Below the pieces are notes generated by a model. The model was not told the origin of the DNA. It did no database searches and was given only the letters and a program-made list of their open reading frames with translations. A stretch of DNA of 64,000 nt, taken from positions 1 through 64,000 of the forward strand of contig CACZVE010000002.1 in the NCBI GenBank assembly GCA_902784565.1. The letters run 5' to 3'. The position numbers were made by a program, and so were the translations under genes. Below, one piece after another: positions 1 to 8,525 of the stretch. The stretch comes from an uncultured Prevotellaceae bacterium. GTDB taxonomy: Bacteria; Bacteroidota; Bacteroidia; Bacteroidales; Bacteroidaceae. Numbering within the stretch: position 1 is the first letter of the stretch; each line of letters opens with the position of its first letter.

Positions 1-1334
1 TGTTCGATGATGTTCAGGCTCTGGTACATCTCATTGATGTGAACGAGGTAACGATCCATCGAGTCACAGCCATTGAGCGTACACTGCTCCCACTCCACCT
101 TGTCGTACATGTCATAGGGGTGGTTCTTGCGCACGTCGTTCTTCCAACCGGAAGCACGTCCGGCAGGACCCGTCACGGCGTAGTTGATACAATCCTCAAG
201 ACTCATCGGACCGCAGTTCTCCAGACGGTTATGAGTAATGATGTTATCACCGAAGATATCCATATACTCCTGAATCGTCGGACGGAGATACTTCACGAGG
301 TCCTTGCAGTGGGTTACAAAGTTCGGATCAATATCGTCCTGCAGACCACCGATACGGTAGTAGTTCTGAATCAGACGACCGCCTGTGGTCTCCTCCATGC
401 AGTTGAGTACGTGCTCACGGTCACGCATGCCATAAAGCATACCTGTCAGAGCACCCAAGTCCTGAGCCACACAAGAGGTGTAGAGCAGGTGCGAATCGAG
501 ACGCTGCAACTCATCCATAATCGTACGGATGTACTTGATGCGGTCGGTGAGTTCCACCTCCATGGCTTCCTCGATGACACCCACCAGTGCGTGACGGTGC
601 TGCATGGCGCCTAAGTAGTTCAGACGGTCGGTCAGTGCCAGTGTCTGGGGATAGGTCATGCTCTCCCACATCTTTTCAATCGCACGGTGGATATAGCCGA
701 GGTGCGGATAGATACGCTTCACGGTCTCACCGTCGAGCACGGTCTGCAAACGAAGCACACCGTGGGTGGCAGGGTGCTGCGGACCGATGTTGATCACATA
801 GTCGTCAGCACCGAAGAGTCTGTTCTGCTTGGTCTGCAGGTTACCATCCTTATCGAGGTAATACTCCAGCCCGTAGTCAGGCTCCACATCGTCTTCCAAC
901 GTATATTTGTCGGTATACTCCCAGTCCTTGCGGAAGGGGTAGCCCTTAAAGTCACTGCGCAGGAACAGACGACGCATATCCTTATGGCCGAGGAATACGA
1001 TACCATAGAAGTCATAGACCTCACGCTCCAACAGATCGGCCACCTTCCAGATATTGGAAACGGTGGGGATGTAAGCCATCATCTGACCATCCATCTCGCC
1101 AGTGCCGTTGCTCGACATTCCGTCGCCACAAACCTGTGTCTTGGCCATCATCTTCACCGAGCAACGCTCGTGCGTATTGGTGTTCTCGAGGATGTAGATA
1201 CAGCCGAGTCCTTCGTCGGCTCCAAAGTCCTCACCCACGATGGTCACCAGATAGTCGAAGCCCTTCTGGTCCTTCAAGTTCAGCATCTCTTGTGCGAACT
1301 TGTCAAAATCAAATGATAAGAACTCTAACTTCAT
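1..1334 (-). CDS. nuoCD: NADH-quinone oxidoreductase subunit C/D fusion (3' end outside window)
   Basis: Complex I peripheral-arm subunit in which the NuoC and NuoD (30 and 49 kDa type) subunits are fused. Reading the minus strand from the ATG at 1332-1334 gives an open frame of 444 codons that runs off the window edge. The first ~150 residues are NuoC-like, with EREVYDFYGI and a YPFRKDWE stretch. The NuoD part opens with GPQHPATHG near residue 182, part of the quinone-pocket region, and continues through AGRASGWKNDVR. The start overlaps the nuoB stop by ATGA, so translation is probably coupled. NuoCD fusion is usual in several phyla including Bacteroidota; the remaining nuo genes should lie beyond position 1. 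The truncation is only the window boundary. Confidence 0.95.
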   Translation of the reverse strand, partial: MKLEFLSFDFDKFAQEMLNLKDQKGFDYLVTIVGEDFGADEGLGCIYILENTNTHERCSVKMMAKTQVCGDGMSSNGTGEMDGQMMAYIPTVSNIWKVADLLEREVYDFYGIVFLGHKDMRRLFLRSDFKGYPFRKDWEYTDKYTLEDDVEPDYGLEYYLDKDGNLQTKQNRLFGADDYVINIGPQHPATHGVLRLQTVLDGETVKRIYPHLGYIHRAIEKMWESMTYPQTLALTDRLNYLGAMQHRHALVGVIEEAMEVELTDRIKYIRTIMDELQRLDSHLLYTSCVAQDLGALTGMLYGMRDREHVLNCMEETTGGRLIQNYYRIGGLQDDIDPNFVTHCKDLVKYLRPTIQEYMDIFGDNIITHNRLENCGPMSLEDCINYAVTGPAGRASGWKNDVRKNHPYDMYDKVEWEQCTLNGCDSMDRYLVHINEMYQSLNIIE

Positions 1335-2044
1335 GCCGTTTCCTCCTCTTTCTTCAACTCCTCAACAAATTCCTGAGGCACATCCGTTATTACAACTGGC
1401 TCACGACGATGGTCACCATGCTTCTCACGGAAAGTCAGTTCTTCATTCGACACGCCTAATGCTGCCTCCTCTGCGGTCTGCTTGTGGTTGGCACCGCCAA
1501 AGAACTTCTCAATCTTCACCTTACGCTGCAGTTGCATCATGCCATACATGATAGCCTCCGGACGCGGGGGACAACCGGGGATAAACACATCGACGGGTAC
1601 GATCTCCTCGATACCCTTCACCACATGGTAACTCGACTTGAACGGGCCACCGCTGATGGCACAGCCACCCACGGCAATCACGTACTTCGGCTCGGCCATC
1701 TCGTCGTACAGACGCTTCAGGGCGGGAGCCATCTTGTGGGTGATTGTTCCGGCACACATAATCAGGTCGGCCTGACGAGGAGAATTTCGTGTCACCTCGA
1801 AACCGAAACGGGCAAAGTCGTAACGGGCACAGCCACAGGCCATGAACTCGATACCACAGCACGACGTGGCGAAGGTCAACGACCAGAGGGAGTTCGAACG
1901 GCCCCAGTTGATCAACTGGTCCAGTGACCCCGTCACCACATTGACGCCACCCTCATGGAGTTCGTCAACAATCTTCTCCAACGAGGCGTTGTCATTCCAC
2001 TCCTCGTAGGGGATACTCTTGATGTGCGGTTTCCTTACTTCCAT
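1331..2044 (-). CDS. nuoB: NADH-quinone oxidoreductase subunit B
   Basis: Complex I subunit that carries the terminal 4Fe-4S cluster N2, which hands electrons to quinone. The product is 237 aa. The expected ligands are visible: tandem Cys62-Cys63 in SCCGIEF, Cys128 in GGCAISGG and Cys158 in IPGCPPRPE. The frame stays open further upstream, but that extension is antisense-like sequence inside nuoA. The ATG at 2042-2044 gives the family-typical N-terminus and a 10-bp overlap with the nuoA 3' end. Its stop overlaps the nuoCD start (ATGA), so the order nuoA-nuoB-nuoCD is one tightly coupled operon. Confidence 0.96.
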   Translation of the reverse strand: MEVRKPHIKSIPYEEWNDNASLEKIVDELHEGGVNVVTGSLDQLINWGRSNSLWSLTFATSCCGIEFMACGCARYDFARFGFEVTRNSPRQADLIMCAGTITHKMAPALKRLYDEMAEPKYVIAVGGCAISGGPFKSSYHVVKGIEEIVPVDVFIPGCPPRPEAIMYGMMQLQRKVKIEKFFGGANHKQTAEEAALGVSNEELTFREKHGDHRREPVVITDVPQEFVEELKKEEETA

Positions 2045-2385
2045 TCCAAGTCTCCTTTCCGCCAGGCATATGCCAAGCCTAATACCAGAACTACCAGGAA
2101 GAAGCCGATACTCAGCAGGGCCATCGCGCCGAACTCCTTCACTACTACTGCCCATGGATACAGAAACACCGTTTCCACATCGAACATGAGGAACAAGATG
2201 GCGAAGAGGTAGAATCCCACCGATATCGGCAGCCACGAACTGCCTCGCGTGGGGATACCACTCTCATACGGCTCACCTTTCACCTTCGCGTAGGACCGCG
2301 GTCCTATCAACTTGGCTACCACGTAAGCCGCCACCACCAATGTAATAGCCGTCAACAAGACGGTAATTAACAAAGTAAAGTTCAT
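2035..2385 (-). CDS. nuoA: NADH-quinone oxidoreductase subunit A
   Basis: Small membrane subunit of complex I, 116 aa, with three hydrophobic segments: residues ~4-26, ~60-82 and ~88-110. The conserved loop between the first two contains KVKGEPYESGIP, and FLMFDVETVFLYPWA, the hallmark acidic membrane stretch of NuoA, follows. It is the first gene of the nuo operon in this window and its 3' end overlaps nuoB by 10 bp. A Bacteroidota-type -7 box lies about 90 bp upstream of its start. Confidence 0.96.
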   Translation of the reverse strand: MNFTLLITVLLTAITLVVAAYVVAKLIGPRSYAKVKGEPYESGIPTRGSSWLPISVGFYLFAILFLMFDVETVFLYPWAVVVKEFGAMALLSIGFFLVVLVLGLAYAWRKGDLEWK

Positions 2386-2470
2386 AAGTTTTTATAATGT
2401 TATAACAATATTGTTCTCGTTACCAAGCAGTTAGGACTTAAAAGAAAGTACCTCCACAGGCTTGCGAGTG

Positions 2471-2478
2471 CAAAGGTA
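2471..2478 (-). promoter_or_regulatory. -7 box of the nuo operon
   Basis: Read on the minus strand this is TACCTTTG, matching the Bacteroidota -7 consensus TAnnTTTG, about 85 bp before nuoA. A -33 TTTG is only weakly matched (TTCG near 2501-2504). It lies back to back with the plus-strand promoter of the next gene. Confidence 0.5.
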
Positions 2479-2528
2479 CAAATAATATTTGTAAATTCGA
2501 CGAATATTTATGAAAAACTTTCTCAAAA

Positions 2529-2560
2529 TTTGGTGTTTTCAAAAAAACACCGTAAATTTG
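2529..2560 (+). promoter_or_regulatory. Bacteroidota promoter for the alpha/beta hydrolase
   Basis: TTTG at 2529-2532 and TAAATTTG at 2553-2560 with a 20-bp spacer fit the TTTG-N19/20-TAnnTTTG consensus. The predicted transcript starts a few bases later and leaves a ~28-nt leader before the ATG at 2594. Confidence 0.7.
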
Positions 2561-2593
2561 CAGGGTAAATCTGAAACCAAAAAGAATAAAGTT

Positions 2594-3649
2594 ATGAAGA
2601 AATTACTAATGACAGCGATGATGTTCGTCGCAAGCGTGGGGCTGATGAATGCCCAGACAGAGAAAAGACAAGTCGTGGAAGAAGGCGGTACGGGTCCGTT
2701 CAAGTCGGAAGTGGTGGGAGATGCCTCCTGTCCCGGGTTCACGGTGTATCGTCCTCAGAACCTGAAAGAGGTGGTGGCGAAGCAGGGTGCCCTGCCCGTG
2801 ATCGTCTATGCCAACGGTGCCTGTTTCAACAACAATGTGGAGATGCGTCTGTTGTTGAGCGAGGTGGCCTCCTACGGTTATGTAGCAGCCGCCATCGGCC
2901 CGTATGATGAAGCCGATGTGATGGCTCAGTGGAAGGGCGTGCTCAGGTCGGCCTATCCCGAGACCAAAGGTGATGTGATCATGGCCAATGGCGAAAAGAT
3001 CCTGCCGATGACTGCCGAGGAGAAGAAGGCACAGCAGGAAGAGCAGGCCAGACAACGCGAAGAGGCTGCCAAGAAAGCCAAGAAGAACAAGAAGCAGCAA
3101 CCGGCAGAACCGCCTTTCAGGACCTATCCCAAGATGTTGTTGGAGGTGCTGGACTGGCTGATAGAGCAGAATGCCACTGCAGGTTCGGAATACTACCACT
3201 GTCTCGACCTCGACCATGTGGCCGCCATGGGTCAGTCGTGTGGCGGTGCCCAGGTGTTGGGTGTGGCTCATGACCCGCGTATCAAGACTTGTGTGATGCT
3301 GAACACGGGTATTGGTGATATGGAAATGATGGGTTCGACGAAGGAATCGCTCAAGAACCTTCACACACCGATGTTCTATATGATCGGCGGTCCTGCCGAC
3401 ATCGCCTACGCCAATGCACAGAAAGACTACGAGCGCATCGCCGACAATATCCCCGTGGTGATGTTGAACTCGAAGGACGGTCATAGCGGGACCTATTACG
3501 AGAAGCATGGTGGCAACTATGCCAAGGCGGTCGTGAAATGGCTCGACTGGCAGTTGAAAGGCCAGGTGGGACAGTCTGCCCTCTTCCTCGATGACGAATA
3601 TCTAAAGATGAAGTTCCCTGAGTGGCAGGGCGTCAGGAAGAACTTTTAA
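2594..3649 (+). CDS. exported alpha/beta hydrolase family protein
   Basis: A 351-aa secreted hydrolase of the dienelactone-hydrolase/PET-hydrolase-like fold. The ATG at 2594 was chosen because it opens a clear signal peptide (MKKLLMTAMMFVASVGLMNA) right after a good promoter; an upstream in-frame ATG at 2510 would precede the promoter. The nucleophile elbow is GQSCGG, with Ser near residue 214, and the likely catalytic His is in the C-terminal SKDGHSG. Substrate is unknown; proximity to the mannan operon (convergent) does not prove a link. Unusual is a highly charged insertion at about residues 139-172 (EEKKAQQEEQARQREE followed by a Lys/Ala-rich run), which may be a flexible lid or surface loop. 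Its 3' end shares a hairpin terminator with the convergent epimerase gene. Confidence 0.8.
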   Translation: MKKLLMTAMMFVASVGLMNAQTEKRQVVEEGGTGPFKSEVVGDASCPGFTVYRPQNLKEVVAKQGALPVIVYANGACFNNNVEMRLLLSEVASYGYVAAAIGPYDEADVMAQWKGVLRSAYPETKGDVIMANGEKILPMTAEEKKAQQEEQARQREEAAKKAKKNKKQQPAEPPFRTYPKMLLEVLDWLIEQNATAGSEYYHCLDLDHVAAMGQSCGGAQVLGVAHDPRIKTCVMLNTGIGDMEMMGSTKESLKNLHTPMFYMIGGPADIAYANAQKDYERIADNIPVVMLNSKDGHSGTYYEKHGGNYAKAVVKWLDWQLKGQVGQSALFLDDEYLKMKFPEWQGVRKNF

Positions 3650-3672
3650 GGATACTCAACAGACTATACATG

Positions 3673-3702
3673 ATGGAGCGCTCAGGATTCTGAGCGCTCC
3701 AT
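3673..3702. terminator. bidirectional hairpin terminator with GATT loop
   Basis: Perfect 13-bp stem, arms 3673-3685 and 3690-3702 with a GATT loop, between two convergent genes. It overlaps the last codons of the epimerase (it encodes the C-terminal ERSES). Confidence 0.75.
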
Positions 3703-4899
3703 GATTTCTAAGCACATACGGGAGTTGTGGTAGGGACACTTCCAGAAGCCTGCCTTGTCATCGACGGTGTTGAGCGTACCGTCAGGATGACGGCTCCAGT
3801 GCCACTCGCCGTTATCCCAGTCGATGATCTGGGTCTTGATGTAGTTCCAACAGCGTAGCGCACGGTCGAGGGCCTCAGTGTCGCAGAAGTGCTGATAGAG
3901 ATTGTACCAGCCCACGACATTCTCGGCTTGTACCCACCAATGGAGGTCATCATCGACATGACCCGTATCGAGGTTCGCCTCATGGATCATCGAACCGTCA
4001 GGGCGCAGACCCTTTTCAGACGCCTTCGCCACTTCACGGACGATGGGTTCCACCTTCGCCAAGACTTTTGCGTCGCCCAGAACTAATGCAGCCTCGTGCA
4101 TCAGCCACGAACACTCAATGTCGTGACCGTAACTCTCCAGACGACCAGCCCCGCGCGTCCAGTCCATCTCGAAGAAGAGGTCGAGATGGTGGGTCTCGGG
4201 ATTCAGGATCTTATCCGTAAAGATATCAATGAGATTGCGCAGAGAGGCCTCCACGCTGTCGCACGACTCCTGGACGCGCAACTCTTTCAGACACCTCAAC
4301 AGATTGGTGTACGGCTCAATGATGTGCAGATGGGTGTTCTGCGACTTGGGATAGTTGGCATCGAGTTCCGAGAGTCGCATATCGGCTATCTGCCCCCACT
4401 CTCTCGTGCAGGCCTCGATATAGCCATTATACTCACGGTCGAAAGCATGTTCCTCGATGCAGTTATAGAGTTGCAGGGCATAGTCCAGGACCTCTCTGTC
4501 GCCCGTGGCCCGGGCATATTCGGACAGACCGTAGATGGCAAAGCCGATGGCATAGAACTGTTTCTTGGTATCAAGCGGACGACCGAGATAATCAACGCTC
4601 CAATAAACACCGCCATATTCCTTATCGATGAAATGCTCAATCAGATAATCTTTCGCTCTTGTGGCTGCCTTCAGGTATTCCTGGTTGCCTAACACCCGAT
4701 AGGCTGCCGAGAAGGCCCAGAGGATGCGGGCATTGAGGATGGCCCCCTTCTCAGCCTCGGGATGGAGGATGCCATGGCCGTCAATCCGTCCGTAGAAGCC
4801 CCCGTGCTCACGATCCACCATCTTGTCCAACCAGAAACGCAGGATATTCTGCTCCAGAACATCCTGCATTTCCTGTTTCATCACAGAAACCTTGTTCAT
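3682..4899 (-). CDS. cellobiose/mannobiose 2-epimerase (AGE family)
   Basis: Cytoplasmic N-acylglucosamine 2-epimerase-fold enzyme, 405 aa, which epimerises the reducing-end sugar of beta-1,4-mannobiose to give mannosyl-glucose (also cellobiose to glucosyl-mannose). Family features seen are FWLDKMVDREHGGFYGRIDG at the N-terminus, the conserved central Trp/His-rich segments (DDDLHWWVQAENVVGW) and WHWSRHPDG near the C-terminus, as expected for the (alpha/alpha)6 barrel. No signal peptide. Last gene of the mannan operon, 1 bp after the transporter stop. The order mannanase-phosphorylase-symporter-epimerase is the one established for Bacteroides fragilis mannan catabolism, which makes the specific assignment strong. 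Confidence 0.92.
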   Translation of the reverse strand: MNKVSVMKQEMQDVLEQNILRFWLDKMVDREHGGFYGRIDGHGILHPEAEKGAILNARILWAFSAAYRVLGNQEYLKAATRAKDYLIEHFIDKEYGGVYWSVDYLGRPLDTKKQFYAIGFAIYGLSEYARATGDREVLDYALQLYNCIEEHAFDREYNGYIEACTREWGQIADMRLSELDANYPKSQNTHLHIIEPYTNLLRCLKELRVQESCDSVEASLRNLIDIFTDKILNPETHHLDLFFEMDWTRGAGRLESYGHDIECSWLMHEAALVLGDAKVLAKVEPIVREVAKASEKGLRPDGSMIHEANLDTGHVDDDLHWWVQAENVVGWYNLYQHFCDTEALDRALRCWNYIKTQIIDWDNGEWHWSRHPDGTLNTVDDKAGFWKCPYHNSRMCLEIMERSES

Positions 4900-4900
4900 A

Positions 4901-6241
4901 CTATTTCTTGATAGGATACTTGTAGATCAGGAACATCATGATCAGCACAATGGCTGCAGGGAACAACGAGAAGAGTGCCCAGACCATATTCCTGACAGAC
5001 TCCATATCACTGATGGTGACAACCGTCTGACCATTCGCATCTGTACCAGACACGAAGCCTGCCAGGCCCAAGAACAGGGCCACGAGGGAACCCGAGATGG
5101 CTGTACCAAACTTCTGCGCCATCGTACCTGACGAGAAGATCAGACCCGTAGACGATGTACCGTTCTTCTCGGTGGCATAGTCGGCCACGTCGGCATACAT
5201 CGACCACAACAGCGGCGAATAGAGTCCCACACCGATGGAGGTCAGGATGACAATGCCCACCAGTACCCAGATATAAGCAGGATCCATCGGCACGAAGAAG
5301 AATATTACGGAGAAGACGATACAGATCAGTGCTGCAGCCATGAAGGCCTTCTTCTTGGAGCCGATCCACTCTGTGAATTTCGGTGACACACCACCGAAGA
5401 TCATACAGGTGACCTCACCGAAGGTCATGAAGACGGTATAGTTGATGATCAGTCCACTCACCGTGACATCGCCGTGCAGACAATACTCCAACAGATAACC
5501 TGCCACCGCATAACGGAAACCATTGAAGAAATTCGTACAGATACCGATGAGTGTCAGATAGATCCAGGGCTTGTTCTTGAAGAGGTCGGCAAAGGGACGG
5601 AACGAGAACTTTTCGGCTCGTACGGGCTTCAGACGTTCCTTGGTCAGGAAGCCGCAGGCCAGTGTCATCACGGTAGCCAGAACACCGAAACCAGCACCCA
5701 ACACGGCATACTGGTGTGCCTCCGTGCCACCCACCATCTTTTGCAGATACGGGAACGACAACAGTGTGATAAAGCCCATGGCGTAAGCACCCACCATACG
5801 GAAGGATGAGAACTGGTTCTTCTCATTGTCGTCGGCCGTCATCACACCCAGCAGTGAACCGTAAGGCACGTTGACTGCCGTATAGACCGCCATCATCAAC
5901 AGATAGAGCGTATAGGCGTAGATGCGCTTGCCCACAGGACCGAAGTCGGGGGTGTAGAGCAACAGGGCGAAGATAAGTCCGAGGGGGACGGCACCGAAGA
6001 TGAGCCACGGACGATAGGTGCCCCAGCGCGACTGTGTGCGGTCGGCCAGACTACCCATCAGAGGATCCGTCACCACGTCGAACATACGGGCGATGAGCAT
6101 CAGCGTCGCCGTATCAGCAACCGTCAGTCCGAACACATTCGTGAAGAAGAGAGGAAAAGCGATAGACATGATTTTCCAGGTGATACCACCAGCGGCTGCA
6201 TCACCAAGCGCATAACCGATTTTTTCTTTTAATGTTGCCAT
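4901..6241 (-). CDS. GPH-family sugar:cation symporter (mannobiose importer)
   Basis: Twelve-helix inner-membrane transporter of the glycoside-pentoside-hexuronide family, 446 aa. The MelB-like signature around residues 54-77 is present: FDVVTDPLMGSLADRTQSRW, then GTYRPW. Both Asp residues of the cation site are retained. It probably imports beta-1,4-mannobiose or short manno-oligosaccharides with Na+ or H+. It is 2 bp from the phosphorylase and 1 bp from the epimerase, so expression is operonic. Substrate is inferred from neighbours; the sequence alone shows only a GPH transporter. Confidence 0.9.
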   Translation of the reverse strand: MATLKEKIGYALGDAAAGGITWKIMSIAFPLFFTNVFGLTVADTATLMLIARMFDVVTDPLMGSLADRTQSRWGTYRPWLIFGAVPLGLIFALLLYTPDFGPVGKRIYAYTLYLLMMAVYTAVNVPYGSLLGVMTADDNEKNQFSSFRMVGAYAMGFITLLSFPYLQKMVGGTEAHQYAVLGAGFGVLATVMTLACGFLTKERLKPVRAEKFSFRPFADLFKNKPWIYLTLIGICTNFFNGFRYAVAGYLLEYCLHGDVTVSGLIINYTVFMTFGEVTCMIFGGVSPKFTEWIGSKKKAFMAAALICIVFSVIFFFVPMDPAYIWVLVGIVILTSIGVGLYSPLLWSMYADVADYATEKNGTSSTGLIFSSGTMAQKFGTAISGSLVALFLGLAGFVSGTDANGQTVVTISDMESVRNMVWALFSLFPAAIVLIMMFLIYKYPIKK

Positions 6242-6243
6242 AG

Positions 6244-7407
6244 TTATTTCATTTTATTTTTGTTGATGAGTTTCTTGATGGTCTCCACACTGGCAGCGGT
6301 ATAGAGACCGTCCTCCGGCGTGTGCATGCAGTAGTCTATGAGTCGGTCGATGGTCGAGGTCGCCACGTGCATACGGGTGTCGGCAGAGGCGTAGTAGATA
6401 AAGACCTTCCCGTCGCTATCGGCAATCCAACCGTTGGCAAAGGCCACGTTCATCACATCGCCTATGTATTCGTCACCCTCCGGCACGAGGAAATAACCGC
6501 CAGGCTGGGCAATCACCCGCGTGGGATCGTCGAGGGCCGTCATATACATATAAAGGACATAACGCAGACCGTCGGCTGTCGCGCGTACACCGTGCGCCAG
6601 ATGCAGCCAACCCTTCGGGGTCTTGATGGGGTGAGGGCCCTCACCGTTCTTCACCTCGGTGATGGTGTGGTAGTGACGAGCGTTGATGATCTTTTCTTCC
6701 TTTACTTCTGCATGGGTGATGTCATCTACCAATGCCCAACCGATGCCGCCACCGGAGCCCGTATCGATAAAGCCATCCTGCGGACGGGTGTAGAAAGCGT
6801 ATTTCCTATCGACGAACTCCGGATGCAGCACGACGTTGCGCTGTTGACTCTTCGTCTTCAGGTCTGGCAGACGTTCCCACGTCTTCAGATCCTTCGTACG
6901 GGCGATACCTGCCGTCGCTGTAGCGGCGGATAGGTTGCCCGGCTGTGCGTCGTCGTGCCGCTCGGCACAGAACACGCCGTAGATCCAACCGTCCTCATGT
7001 TGTGTGACACGCATATCATAGATGTTCGTGGCGGGAATCACGTCGTCGGGCATGGTGATGGGCTCCTCCCAGAAACGGAAGTTGTCGATGCCGTTAGGCG
7101 ACTCGGCTACTGCGAAGAAACTCTTTCTGTCGGCACCCTCCACACGGACGATGAGCAGATACTTACCGTTCCATTTGATGGCACCGGCGTTCAGGGTGGC
7201 ATTACACATGATGCGTTGCATCAGGTAGGGATTGTCCTGCTCGTTGAAGTCATATTTCCATTCCAAGGGAACATGTTCTGCCGTCACGACGGGGTACTTA
7301 TATTTCTCATAAATGCCATTCCCCCACTCTATGGGTTCATTCTTGCGGTTCAGCAGCGCCTCGTGGTGCGCACGCAGGGCTGCCACTTTCTGTTCAAACT
7401 CAGTCAT
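6244..7407 (-). CDS. 4-O-beta-D-mannosyl-D-glucose phosphorylase (GH130)
   Basis: Cytoplasmic inverting phosphorylase that splits mannosyl-beta-1,4-glucose with phosphate to mannose-1-phosphate and glucose, the step after the 2-epimerase. The 387-aa product has the five-bladed GH130 architecture, with conserved NPYLMQRIMCNATLNAGAI at the N-terminus, NIYDMRVTQHEDGWIYGVF (acidic catalytic region with the DxR motif) and a HLAHGVRATADGLRY motif for phosphate and sugar binding. No signal peptide. It resembles GH130 subfamily 1 rather than the mannooligosaccharide phosphorylases of subfamily 2, judged from the epimerase-containing context. Spacing to GH26 is 4 bp. Confidence 0.93.
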   Translation of the reverse strand: MTEFEQKVAALRAHHEALLNRKNEPIEWGNGIYEKYKYPVVTAEHVPLEWKYDFNEQDNPYLMQRIMCNATLNAGAIKWNGKYLLIVRVEGADRKSFFAVAESPNGIDNFRFWEEPITMPDDVIPATNIYDMRVTQHEDGWIYGVFCAERHDDAQPGNLSAATATAGIARTKDLKTWERLPDLKTKSQQRNVVLHPEFVDRKYAFYTRPQDGFIDTGSGGGIGWALVDDITHAEVKEEKIINARHYHTITEVKNGEGPHPIKTPKGWLHLAHGVRATADGLRYVLYMYMTALDDPTRVIAQPGGYFLVPEGDEYIGDVMNVAFANGWIADSDGKVFIYYASADTRMHVATSTIDRLIDYCMHTPEDGLYTAASVETIKKLINKNKMK

Positions 7408-7411
7408 ATCG

Positions 7412-8524
7412 TTATTTGATTTCGTTCAGGAATAAGGTATTCTCTTTGTCGTACATCTGTTTGAAGTACGCGGCATCGGGTTTTGCGGGTGAGGGACCGA
7501 ACCACTCTTCCTTGTAGTTACGCCACACGAGGAAGTAACTGATGGGATACTTGTCGAGCACAGGTGTCAGCGTCGATGTCCACCATGTCGGATCGGTGAG
7601 GTTCTTCAAGCCACACTCCGTCAGCGCGGCAATCTTACCACGTTTTTCGGCAAACTTCGTCAACATGTCGAGGTTGGCATCCAACTGACTCACAAAGTCC
7701 TCCTTCGTGCCCCACTGGTAACCGTCGATGCCTACCAATGAGATACGGTCATCGCCGGGATAACGCTCCAGGTATTTCTCTTCCGTCAAGTTGGCAGCCA
7801 TACCGGGCGAATAGGCCCAGAGTAGGTTGTCAAAGCCGTCGGCAGTGAGTTTGTCCTGCAACAGGTTCCACAGAGCCTTATAATCCTCGGCCGTACAGAG
7901 TTTCTCACCCCACCAGAACCAAGAACCCGTGTTCTCGTGCCAGGGACGGAAGATGACGGGAATCTTCTTTCCGTCGTCGGTCTTCAGGGTGGCGAGGAAA
8001 TCTGAAACACGATCCATCCAGACCTTGAACAACTCCGCATTCTGTTCACCAGGCAACACGCTGTGTACGACGGTCGTATCCGACACGTCCCAGGCAGAAC
8101 CCTCGGGGAATTTCTGTGCACCCCTGCCACCGTCAGGAGCCGTTGTAGCGGGGTTACGCGGATGCCAACTGATGGTTACGATACCCCCACGCAGATGGTG
8201 CTTGATAATCTCTTCGGTCATACGGGTGAAAGGTACACTGTCAAGATTCTTCTCGTCGTTCATCTCGATACCGCCGAGTTCGAAACCCATCACGGCGGGC
8301 CAGTCGCCACAGACATTCAGGACATCACTGCTGTCTGCCTGGTATTCCCAGGTAAGGCCATAGAACGGATCGTCCTGATGACCGAACATATAACCCTTCT
8401 GGCGTAAGGTATCCAGACGTTCAAATAACTGCTGAGCCTGCGTCTTCTCCGACTCTGTCTGCTTCTGTGTCGAGCATGCGACCACTGCCAAGGCCACGAT
8501 TGCCATTACAAAAAACTTCTTCAT
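7412..8524 (-). CDS. GH26 beta-mannanase lipoprotein
   Basis: Endo-acting beta-1,4-mannanase (or mannobiohydrolase), 370 aa, lipid-anchored. The signal sequence ends in a lipobox, ALAVVAC, with Cys17 as first mature residue. GH26 landmarks: MFGHQDDPFYG near the N-terminus, general acid Glu197 in RPWHENTGSWFWWG and nucleophile Glu303 in AALTECG. Anchoring at the cell surface or periplasm suggests it releases mannobiose for the symporter encoded two genes later. The start lies 1 bp after the esterase stop. A GH26 next to a GH130/epimerase/symporter is the established Bacteroides mannan arrangement. Confidence 0.93.
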   Translation of the reverse strand: MKKFFVMAIVALAVVACSTQKQTESEKTQAQQLFERLDTLRQKGYMFGHQDDPFYGLTWEYQADSSDVLNVCGDWPAVMGFELGGIEMNDEKNLDSVPFTRMTEEIIKHHLRGGIVTISWHPRNPATTAPDGGRGAQKFPEGSAWDVSDTTVVHSVLPGEQNAELFKVWMDRVSDFLATLKTDDGKKIPVIFRPWHENTGSWFWWGEKLCTAEDYKALWNLLQDKLTADGFDNLLWAYSPGMAANLTEEKYLERYPGDDRISLVGIDGYQWGTKEDFVSQLDANLDMLTKFAEKRGKIAALTECGLKNLTDPTWWTSTLTPVLDKYPISYFLVWRNYKEEWFGPSPAKPDAAYFKQMYDKENTLFLNEIK

Positions 8525-8525
8525 A

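Noticed and set aside
39-1316. Plus-strand reading frames across the first 1.3 kb
   Set aside because: They mirror the nuoCD gene on the minus strand, which shows clear complex I motifs; the plus-strand products have none.
2045-2236. Longer NuoB start
   Set aside because: The upstream part lies antisense-like in another frame of nuoA and is not similar to NuoB.
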